DNA from: Ianthella basta
Lineage: Eukaryota; Porifera; Demospongiae; Verongiida; Ianthellidae
Assembly: GCA_964019415.1 (NCBI GenBank)
Contig: OZ025877.1
Location: forward strand, 5,230,242 to 5,294,241
Direction of reading: 5' to 3'
DNA: 64,000 nucleotides
The position numbers were made by a program, and so were the translations under genes. Position 1 is the stretch's first letter; every line of letters begins with the position of its first letter. The notes beneath the pieces were generated by a model. That model saw nothing but the letters and a program-made list of their open reading frames with translations, had not been told where the DNA came from and made no database searches. Positions 32,770 to 44,600 of this stretch are shown here, in pieces.

Positions 32770-35242
32770 CACGCGCACGAGGGGTGTGACAGGACTGAAT
32801 GCGTACTATGAAAGCAATCTTAATTTGTACAAAATACTCCTGCCTTTAATAGTTAGAAATTCTAGTTACATGATACTAGTATCTAATAGCTATAGCTAGC
32901 TCAGCCCGCTTAGCTAGCTAGCTATATATAACGGTAGTTAATCAATCCTTGTAGCTAATACCTTTCTCAGCTTGTATGCTAGCTACAAGTATTCTAATTA
33001 TATATAACTAGTTTAATACTTGCAAACTGCTATTCTTGAGCACTGAGCCATTCTCTAGGCCAAGTGGGCCATCTTCCAGTGGCATCCTTCCAGGCATTCC
33101 ATCTTCTAGTGGCTAGAAGTAGATGACGCTGAAGTGCACATGGTGACCTAGAAGGAGTTAGCTAGCTAGCTACGCAGCTAGTAGTTAGCTGGCTAATCAG
33201 CCCCTTCAGACAGTTTGGCTTGATTTTGTCTTGCATGCTCAGTGAAAACTTCTAAAAGCCCTGAACAGTGCCTCATCCTCCCTATCCACTACATAAACTC
33301 TCACAGTAGCTAGCTGTATTGATCACAAGTGTTCTGAGGACAGAAAGTAGCAAGGGCTCCCACCATACATTTGATCAGTTAGCATTTACCTTTTCTGGAT
33401 GAATTAAAGCTGCTTGAGTCACTGCATTAGCTGAACTGCTGAAGATTTCAGTCCATGCAGGGATGTTACAGCAAGACATCTGCCTAATTATACAATAATT
33501 TAAACAAGAATGAAACAAGATTTGTGTGTATTAGAAATGATTGAGTGGCTACAGTGATGCCGATGATTTAATGATGTGTTGTGTGTGAAGAGATGGCTAC
33601 CCATTGACAGATGTGGAGACAGCATACACATTGGACAATTGAACCTTGAGCATTGAGACTGGCACAACTGTGAATGAGTGAATCTTCTGCTGTGGGCTAA
33701 ACTGCCACCATTCATATTATGCAAACACTCATGTAGTTACTACAGAGGCCTACCATCTCACATGCATGTGCATGGAATATGAGTCCTATTGCTTGTCACC
33801 ATATATTCATTATTACATGGTATCCCCTGGTACAATCACATAGCACTTCTTTAAGTTCACCTCCAAAATGAGGAGGATTCTCATATTTTAGCTAGCTATA
33901 TGCCATAGGCATGTGTGAAAAGGAGACAGTAGTGCACCATTCGACATTCCCACCTCAACATGCTTATGCATGCTTCTTGCACAAAGCACAAGATAATCTA
34001 TCCTTAGGAATCTTCACCTGGTTTAGCTTGTGCAAGCAGCGTCATATGCACAGTCACCTAGAGAGAGGCTGATGCCCTGTGAATTGACCATGGCATGTAA
34101 ACATAAAAGTTTTGTGTACACAGTTGTATGACTTAATTAATATAATATTGTCATCATTGAATCACACACACAGGCTGACATACATATGTATGCATATGCA
34201 GACCCTTGCAGTAACTATACTGCTATTAGCAGATAAGAAGCGGTGAGGTTGATGCACATTGCATGCATTATCCATGCATGTTGTGCGCATGGTACCTCAT
34301 TTTGTCTGCATTCAATTGTGCATGATATTTCATTTGTGTTGACATAATTATTTCACATTGTGAGCTTCAGTGTAAAATGGTGGACAAGATGGTGACTCTG
34401 CGACTGTCTTCCTCAGCATAAATGTGCTAGATACCACGGCAACAAGGCAATATCTGGAGTGGGCAGATGGACCACTTACCCATGCCCACAAATACACTGG
34501 CAATGTCATGCAGCAGCATGAATGCACTAGATGAGCAGTGCCTGCATGCTCAAAGGAAACATGCTGAAGCCAACTTTGATCTCTGAAGAGATCTGGTCCC
34601 TGCAGCTGCATGGCTGAACAATAGCTGGTGTTCACTGTCTTTCCAGTGGAACATTGCCTGTAGCTAGGCTCCTGATCATGAAGAGCACGCAAAAAGCCCT
34701 GCAGTGAGGATTGGCACCCCAGCTGACGTGGGTAGCCACTGTTTTCCCATAGAGATGAGCAGCCATGCGCAAATGAGTGTTTTGCCATTGAATTGGTTGT
34801 CCATTCTTCAACACCCTGATCGGGTTGACGTGGCTCAGCATAGCGAACACGACAGTATGTGAATGAGACTGAATTGCTTGGCAATGGTGAATCCCACGCC
34901 CTACCAATAAATCAGCATCCACTTGATACTTGCCACTTGCTCCACTTGCCTTTACACAGAATTTAACTTATAGAACATATGGAAAGTACGATGTGTCACT
35001 TTAAGATTTTACTTCTCAAGGCATTTCTCAGTAGAACAAGCCAGGAATTTGGACGTAGCTGACTGCTGACAGAATGAGGAAAGCCCAATTGTAAAAAGGT
35101 CAACATTGTAGAAAAGACAGTGCCCTTGGAACTTGAGAGAACTTGACCTTCTACTTACACAATCATTTCATGTTTTATGGTATATATATATATATATGTC
35201 TTACAAGAACAGGTAACAATTAATTGCAAGTGCAGGCATGTA
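32770..35242. other. Upstream region of kinase B, shared with A
   Basis: Matches 3,980-6,412. A minus-strand open stretch at 34,884-34,348 (178 codons) corresponds to two shorter, differently framed stretches in copy A, which argues against a conserved protein. I leave it as non-coding or old transposon sequence. Confidence 0.5.
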
Positions 35243-35823
35243 CCGTATTCGCTCTAAAAATTCGTCACCCTTAGTGCAGCGAAAATTTCGTCTTTTGAGG
35301 CAATTAGAGCTGGAATGGAGAAGACCGTCGAAGGTGACGAATATTTAGAGTTTTCGGACGAAACATTAGAGCGCAGGCGAAACGTTAGAGAGCTTTTCAG
35401 TATGGGAGTTCCTTGCTGAAATGGCCGCTTTCACGTTGACCGTGCGAACAGCAGTGCGAGGCTACCGTCCAACCGAGAAGGATCTGGGACGATTTGCGAT
35501 CGCTGAACTCCACTGTCGCACGAAAATGAAAATGAACGACGTACACAGCGTCGAGAAGGCTTATAGACGAACAGAACAATACCAGAAGGACAAAGACAAC
35601 AGCGAGCGTTGTTGGCTTTGCTCCTAGGCTTTGTTCCTTGGCCGTCGCAGCCATATTGCAGGCATTTCCGACGAATATTTAGAACACTTCCTGTTCATGA
35701 CGAAAATTAGAGGCCAATGGCGGAAATTAGAGAGACAGGAAATTTGTCACCATTAGAGTACACCTGAGCATATTTTTTTCCCTTGACGAAAATTAGAATG
35801 ACGAATTTTTAGAGCGGATACGG
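35243..35823. mobile_element. TA-flanked TIR element of 581 bp (copy B)
   Basis: Same element as 6,413-6,993, with only about two base differences that I can see, at the homologous place. It was carried by the segmental duplication rather than inserted twice. Confidence 0.8.
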
Positions 35824-36517
35824 TATATATGCATGGAGGTCATGTGTGGGCAAGCTGTGAAATGCACTAGAATGTACACATCATGCACAAGGAGTCCCAT
35901 GGCTGAATTCATATGCATGCATGCATAAGGTACCTCATAAACTGGTGTCATGGTGTCCATAATTCTGTTCATTTTATAGACACAGGATCTCCAGCCATGT
36001 GAGTGAAATGAGGTTTACTTATATGCAGTGCATGTGTTAAATTGAATAAACTACTGAATGCAGGGTAATGAAAAGAAGCCCTAATGAATTCGTGCATACA
36101 CTTGAATTTCATACTCTTGACCATTCCTTACTAGCCAAAACACATAATGATATACTGTATAAATGATATATACATATGTATATCACTCCCTGGCATACAT
36201 ACTCATTGCTCTACACATTGCAAAAGTCCCTTCACACCTTGTCACAATCAGTGAAAATTGAACTGCAGCTAGTACTGTTTCTACTGGGTTACTGTTGTAC
36301 GTGTTGAGTATAAGTAAGAGTTGATACATTAATCAAGGGCTGAAGAAAGTGGAGCATTGACAACGCACAAGATGCAGTATTGGCTATAGCATACAGCAGT
36401 CCCTCCATACAAAGCAATTAAAGAAGTCATTCTTTACTATGTAAAAGTAGGTAATTAAGTACACAAAAGAAACTGCTACAGCATATAAATGGCAGCTGGT
36501 TTCCGTTATAAAGATTT

Positions 36518-38610
36518 CTAGAGTGACTTTCCAATGTGCCTTTCTGCTCCTGCAACAAGGGCGGTAAATTTGCTCTGGTCCAATGCAAGGAAGCAGACAT
36601 CAGTGAGAAATTCATTATTTGTGAACTGAAAATCACGTATTGTTCGGATGAAAGCTGGTAGAATAGATTCAGGCTGGAAGCCACCAATGTCAAAAGTGCT
36701 TGGTGCTATAGCAACAGATGGCATCTCCAGTGTGTCTGCTTCCTGACATACAGCTTCTAAAATCTGCTGGAGGTACTTGTGCCCATCTTGACGGGTCCCA
36801 AGGGAGCGGTCCAAGATGTTGGCAATGACCAGAAAACGACAACCAATGGCAGCATGTTGAAGATGAACAGTAAACACATCAAACATATCTGGCTTGCAGT
36901 GTTGGTACCTTCCCTTCACTGCCTCACTCAGTTGACCCTTCAAGTGGACATCCAGCTCCTTGTTGCGGCCTGTTTGAAATCCCAGTTCACTGCAAATGGC
37001 AGCCACTTTTACATCAACATCCTCATACATGAAGTGGGCCTTCTTTATAGTCATCTTGCGGTGGGTATTCTGTAGGGGGATTTTTACCACATCATCAACA
37101 CAGCCTGATGTAGATGCATGTTGGTGCTCTTGTATATGACTGGTATGACTTGGGGGATGAGCAGAAGGTCTGCCTTGGTCAGCCACGTCAGCACCTGGGT
37201 GGGGCGTTGCCTGTTCTTTCCCAGTTTGATGTACGGATGTTTCGCTGTTGTTACCTGCAAGGCCATGCTGATGGGGTGACTGTGATACTTTACAGACTTG
37301 TGTGTTTCTTGGTGGTTGCTCACAGGATCTACCAATAGCCCTCTCAATTCCTAAACACAGCACATCAAAGTTGCTTGGATCCAAAGCCAGAAATCGCACA
37401 TCAGTGAGGAAATCATCGTTTGTGAACTTGAACTGGCTTAGCATGTGTATGAACTCAGGGAGAACAGACTCTGGCTGGAATCCACCAACGACAAAAGTAT
37501 TAGGTGCTATGGCAACAGATGGCATCTCCAGTGTGTTTGCTTCCTGACACACAGCTTGTACAATCTGCTGGAGGTACTTGTGACCATCTTGACGGGTCCC
37601 AAGGGAGCGGTCCAAGATGTTGGCAATGATCAGGTAACGGCAACCAATGGCAGCACGTTGAACATGAACAGTAAACACATCAAACTTGTCTGGTCTGTGG
37701 TATTGGTACCTTCCCTGCACCACCTCACTCAGTTGTCCCTTCAAGTGACCATCCAGCTCCTTGTTGCGGCCTGTTTGAAATCCCAGCTCACTGCAAATGG
37801 CAGCCACTTTGATGTCAGCATCCTCATAGATGAAGTGGGCCTTCTTGACAACCATCTTGCGGTGGGTATTCTCCAGGGGGATCTGTACTACATCAGGTGA
37901 CCCAGGGGGAGTGACAATAGGCTGCATTGCCCCAGGTGGCATGCCTTTCTTTACTTCACTGGCAAACTGTATAAAAGGTATGAGTGTCTCTTCCTCAAAG
38001 AGGACAATACGGATGTCCTTGAGAGTAGATGTGTGGCGGTATTGGTAGCGTAGAATGGTGCTGATCATGATCTGAGCCACCACATATTTCTTCATGGCAT
38101 ATACGCCAGAACTAATGGCAGGCAGGGCAACTGATACCATTCCCTGTGTTTCAGCAGTGCCAAGGACATTCTCACACACCAGCTTCAAGAGCTGCTCACA
38201 TTCCTTGTGAGGCTTTTCACGAGCATCTGGACCTACAGCATGAATTACTCTCTGGCACTGCAGACTGCCTCCAGCTCCAGTCACTGCCACCTGCCCTGTT
38301 GGAACATGTCCTCTACTCTGTATTACCTTCCTTGACTCTCGCTGCACATTGCCCCTGCTGGCTCTATCTATGGCCAATGCTACTCCACCAATGTGGTCCA
38401 GCTGGTCATTGGCTGCATTGACAATGGCAGTCACTTTCTCTTTCAAAAGGTCTCCCTTCTTCACTGTTAGCATCCCGCCATTGGGTAGAGGCAGGGTTAT
38501 GTCACCGGGGGCCACTTCGGTGTCGGCATCCTCATAGATGAAGTGAGCCTTCTTGACAACCATCTTATGGTGGGTCTCCTCGGGGGGGATCTCAACCATA
38601 TCATCAGCAC
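36518..38610 (-). CDS. Macro domain plus two macro-like repeats, last exon of death-domain gene
   Basis: 2,093 bases from acceptor TTTGCAG (phase 1) to TAG at 36,518. It starts with a stub of a macro-like repeat ([20 protein letters not shown]) fused straight to a canonical macro domain (about 38,480-37,930; KGDLLKEKVTAIVNAAN, GGVALAI, VIHAVGPD, ALPAISSGVYAM). Two full macro-like repeats follow (about 37,890-37,320 and 37,090-36,525). The stub shows that repeats are gained and lost by in-frame recombination. Closely related to 14,071-16,589 and to the decayed copy at 7,686-8,840. The macro loops for ADP-ribose are kept. Confidence 0.88.
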
Positions 38611-41600
38611 CTGCAAATTGGAAGCAGATGCATATAGCATAATAATAGCAGATTTTGAGAGCTACTACTGACTGAAACAATCATATAAATACAGCTTAGC
38701 CAAATTTCATGGTATATACCCTTGAGGCAATCAAAGTTTCCATATTCTTAGAAGTGTATATGTTTTGAGCTGCAAAACAAACAGTTTTCATGTCAACTGT
38801 ATAGCAAACAAATGAGAAAGGAGACAAAAAAGAACAGGAAGGAACAAAACTTAGCGGCCATTGTCAGATAACATGAGTTGCTTATGAAGCATTTGGTGCA
38901 AAAATGTCACAGATTTCAATGGATTCGAAGAAAAAGTGTGTTTTAGATAGATGATGAAGCCACAGCAAAGCTTATGTATGCATGCATGCATGCCTTACGT
39001 AATAGCTATAGACCACTTGGTGTTTGACACGACGCATAAACAGCTGGGATACGCATGGTGGTGAAGCAAAGTGAAATGTGCAATTGTCAAAATATACAGC
39101 TGTTGAACCCCCGTATAGATTGAGTAATGAGAGGCAGCTGTACAGTAGGCAACTGGGTTGCACGAGCTTCTTCTGTTCGGTGCACTGTCCATTGCTTTAC
39201 AAACTAGCAATTCTTGAAGAACATCCATCTGCTGACACAGACTCCTTGTCGCTAGCCCCATTGCCTAGGTAACCATTACACCTAGGTATTCTTATTATCA
39301 AGTGGTAGGCATGAGTTTAATAGGGAATCCCACTGAACTGATCTTGACCAGAAGGAATCAGCAGCCGTGCACGTCGTTCAGTCTACTGTTTTACCATGCC
39401 GACGTCCTGTTGTGTTGTTGGTTGTGCCAATCGTCATTGTAAGGATGCACCCTACCGCTTTATCAATTTCAGACGGACAGTAGTCGAAGGCAAAGTTGGA
39501 TAGCTGCCATTCAAAAGGTGAACATTGACGGCTCCGCGTAGCAACTGTCTGCTGGAGATGGAGTTTGCTCTCTCCATTTCGTCTCTGGAGAGAACAACAA
39601 CCCTACACACTCTGGATATGTTCCTACATTGAATATGACGGGAGAAGTAATCACAGAAGGGGCCAGTACAGCAACGGAGCAATCTGAAAGCTGAGTTCAA
39701 CGCCTTTCAGCTTGAGAGGATTGCAAACGTCATCAGTTCAGAGAAAAAGCAGCAGAAGTTGCCAGCATCTCTGCCCTTAGAAGAATCATCTCCATTGAAC
39801 ATTCTTATCCTTGTGCTGACAGCAAGTCCATCTGGAAGCCTCCAACCAAGCACTTCAGATGAAAAGCACAGGTTAGATATTTGAGTGTCTTTGCTTGCTT
39901 CTTATTGATGTACGTATGATTAATTGTGCAAGTAAATGAAATAAGCACAATCTTGATTTATTTATACTCCTCCCCCCTCAAGGTTGCCAAACAGATCCTT
40001 TAGCAAATGGTAGCTATGAAGACCTGCAACAGCTGGAAGCAAAGATTGCCAAACTGGAAGAAGAGAATGATCATATGCAGAAGCAAGTTTTAACTGATGA
40101 TCTCTTGGTTAGGTAAAGATAGTCTGACCAGATTTTATACTGGTTTTCCCAGTTATCACTCATTCAAATCATTTGTTAATTACATTAAACCTAAAGCTTT
40201 GCGATTGAGGACTAAGCGTAGCAAGCAGGCAGAGACGAAAGAACAGGAAACAAGTCATTCTCACAATCACAATTCACCCAGACCATGGCATGCTTTGTCG
40301 ATTGCCACTCAGTACCTTGCCGTTCTTGTACGCTTGAGACTCTCAGTCCCCGCTCTTGATATCAGTACAAACAAGTGACTATATTATAGTCACTTGTTTG
40401 TTACATGGGTCCCATTTCTAGCCAGGGAACTGAAGCTTCTGTTTCCTTTCCCTTCACGGGCTCTTATAGACTCCTGGATGCCTTGTGTATTTCGACTGCG
40501 CTATCCAAACACCCAGACAATAATTGACTGCAATGAGATCCAATGCCAACGACCTTCAGGACTCACAAATCAGTCACTTACTTATTCTGACTACAAAAGT
40601 AGAAATACTTCCAAGGTGGTAATTGGATGTACACCAACTGGACTGGTATCATTTGCTTTGGAGGCATTTGGTGGGCGGATTTCTGATCAAGACATAACCA
40701 TGTGGTCTGGACAAGTGGATTTGCTGCAGCAGGGGGACACAATCATGGCTGACTGTGGTTCAAAATACAGGAGCTTGTCGCCTCAAGGGCATTTTGGTGA
40801 ATGTGCCGCCACGTTTGGGCCAACACAAAGCAGATGTCTGGACCTGATGTGGAACACACTCGCAGAATAGCTGAATTATGGATTCACATTGAAAGATGCA
40901 TTGGCAGGGTACGGCGATACAAGATCCTGAATACAGATTTCCCTTTTAAGTATGCCCAATTTAGTCAATGACATAAACAATACATGTTCCTATTTAATGA
41001 ACTTCAATGTTCCACTTGTAGAACATTAAATTAGTTTCAACTGGTTCCTCTTCCAATCACATTTCCAACACAGTGATTGTTCATGTTTACAATAACTACT
41101 ATTACAAATATGATCATTTAATGATTACTATGCACAGTTTGCGTGGTTGCATGTTCACATTTCTAGCATTCCAAGAAGTACTTGCCACAGAGCATCTCAC
41201 GAGCAATGTGTACGTAGAAGGATTTCAACTTAGGCAGAAGAGTATCAACCCATTAGTCTAGGTCAAACCAAACACGATCCACAAATACAACATCACCACT
41301 GTACACCACAAAATCACACCACTCCAACTCCATTATTGCCATTTCACCTTGCACCTGTGCATAGTACATATGTGATGTGCGCAAATGCAGTACACCATCT
41401 TCACTTTTGCCAAAACAAAACCTGTTACCAAAGCATTCAGCAATCTGTTGAGGTGTAGGGTGCACAACTGACTCATTGTTAATGCTGAATGGACACTTGA
41501 TCACCGATGCACCGGAGCAACAAGTATCAACACTATGGCATGTCACGTAACCATCAGCTGATGCTCCAGTGTAAGACAACCCAGACGTTGAATACAGCCC

Positions 41601-44600
41601 AATTCTGATTCTTTCGTCAATGTCGGCTTTCCTGGAAACGTGGGACAGCTTAATCGATAGCCACTTAGCTAGACAATGTAGCTCAGGAACTTTGCGAGTC
41701 ATCAGGCGGAGAGTTAAAGACTGTCATTCCACGTCACTGCAGTCTTCAGCGGCCAACAAACTGTCTTCCAGATCATCATTGCTTGTCATACAGATAAGAA
41801 AGATGTGATTCCCAATGAAACTGCCGGTTTTCAACTCTTCTTGAGGGCGAGCGAGTGAATCCTGTTCCTAGAACTATATAGGCGAGCTGCGCTCACGTCA
41901 CTGCTTTCTGCCTACCACAGATGAGCTTGTGCAATATTTCGTTTATTGCAAAATAGCGGCAAGGAGTCCATTCTCTCAGCCCTTCAGAAGAGCAGTGTCC
42001 ACTTCCTTGCATTATAAACTTGTCAGGAACGTTCATTTGAAAGAGATTTGTCACATAGTGCCCTCAGACTGTGGTTAGTGTACTTGTGGCAATTTTGGCT
42101 TCCATCTGCCATTCCTTCCTTCTGTCTTCAACACGCAACTGAATTCAATAAGCCTGCACATTTTGGGGTGTAAATTCTTGTGATAAATTAATTACTACAC
42201 ACCTCTAATGGCTTGTAGTAACTAGTACTTAGCACAATACAATATACACCAAACAACACTCAAGGAAGAGTACAGTGTATATATTAAAAAATGGAGTGTA
42301 TGTCATACCTTTTATGACTCTTATATATTTCAGCAACTAACTTTCTTTGGCAAGCAGTAGAAACCGCATTATGCCACTGTCACAATGTTGTTTAATAGAT
42401 ATTACCTTAGTTAAGGCTACAAATTTCAGCAGTAACTAAATTTAGCATTTGAGAAGTCCAGGATTTGGTGGGTATACTAATTTCAGCAAGTTCTGAAAAT
42501 TTTGCATAAAAAAGTTTCAATTGCCGAAAATCAATAAGTACAACACGATCAGCGATCAGCATCCCACAAAACTTACGTAAAATGCCACTCACTTATATAA
42601 CACAGGTAAGTGCAGAGTGTACAGCAAATGCATGCCATATACCATATGCAAGTTATGGCCCACACTTTGTCTCATAGCCCTTAGAAACCTTGGGGTGTTG
42701 CATACATCACCTTGGCAGTACCATCAGAAAAATTGTGTATAACATCCTTAGCTTCCTAAAACAGTGATGAGACTTGGTTTGCATGGAGCTCTGAGTAACT
42801 CACATGTGCTTAGTTTCGCTTCATAAGCACAGCTTTCTTTTACTGCCTTTACATCCGACATGACTGCAGTAACATTGGCTTTAATTTCTTCCAGACTTTG
42901 CTGCATTGAGTCCATCTTATAGTTTGTCTTTGCCTGCGATCAGTCAATAGTACATGGCATTAATACATACACATGACAACTATTGTGTTTCATATATGAG
43001 TACGCATGCAAGGATGCAAAGCATCAGACAATTTAGATGAAGCCTGATGGGTGTATAAATTGATTATAACATTGTACAATGACTGAAAGAGTACCACAAT
43101 CAATGCAAGTTGAAAACAGACAGATACATATGTGAAAGGCTGTGCATTGGACATTAAAGCACTATACTGTACCATTTCAAGCTTCTACGCATAGTACTAG
43201 GGCAAACCTAATATCAGTGACAGCAATGTAATGAAATACCGTATATGCCCAAATAGAGGCCTGGGGCCTCTATTTCTTTCAGGAGGTTTTGACCCGGCCT
43301 CTATTCGAGCCAAGCCTCTATTAAAAATCTGGACAAATTGACGGATTTCCTAGCCATATTTCCTATCTATAACATTTATGATAACACACAGCTGCCGTCA
43401 ATATCCATATACGCTGAGAAGACGCGAGTTCTCAGAAATTGCCAAGCTCACATTCAGTCTCATTCAGTGACTCCCATCTTCCTCACAGCGGCTTCTTTCA
43501 CAGCTCCACTAAGTTCACTCCATACCTTTAGCTGCAAGAAGAATTGGCTACACAGTGCGATTCTCTTCAGACTTGCACATCGCTACTGCATTTGGAACTC
43601 CAGTAAGTCACCATCTGTTGCGCTGCGTTCGATTCATACCTAAAGCGTGTACCTCAGAAGCTGCAGAGTGCCAGTGTGCAATTCCGAACCCAGTCTCTAT
43701 TTGAGACCCAGCCTCTATTAACGTTTTGCTGCTCGGACCTCCGGCTTCTATTCAAGCCCCGACTTTTGTTTTAGCCCTGCCTCTATATGGACATATACGG
43801 AAAGGTCATACATACATTTGGGAACAGGTTGCTGTGTGCATCAGTAATGTGTAGAGAGTCCAATGGTCGGGAGTCCAATTAATAGTCCAAAGACAAATAG
43901 TGATTGAGTCTAATCACGGCACTATCATGACCAGTTGAACCGAGAGGCTCTAGATTTTAGCATGCTCAGGTCAGAGGCCCTGGGTTCAAATACTGGCCAC
44001 TCCAACTTTCTCAACAGCCCTTTGCCACTATTCAAAGATACATGGGAAGTAATGGCCTAGATTATGTCTTAAACTAGGCTCAGTCACCATTGGTCCTCAG
44101 AGTATCAGATATCAAGCTCATGATGTCTACTCAGAATGACCCCAATGCTAATGGCTACTGCTACGCCCAGTACAATTTTGAATGCATTAGCTCGCTTTGG
44201 CAAAACTAAGTCAAATATGAGTGAGTGAGAACAATTAAAGGCCATGGATAGATGCATTATAAGGTACTGTATTGAAGATGGCAAGGAAGCCGAAACCACC
44301 TGGTACAGATGAGCTAAAGCATCACAGACTGCTGTTACCCATTTCATCTTGTCACAATCTCCATCACTAAATTTCACCAAAGTTGAGCATACTTCTAATG
44401 CACGACACAGGACACCTGTGGACCCGAGTCACGTATGAATACTTGTACTCAAATACAGATGTGAAGGGTAAAGATAGAAGAGTCGGTGGCAATCTAGTCT
44501 AGCTGCTAGCTCCTGACAAAGTAGGGGCTAGCGGCTAGACTAGTGGCAATCCAACTGGTACAATGCTGGAGCAAGTATGAAGCTTGTGTTCCCATGTACG

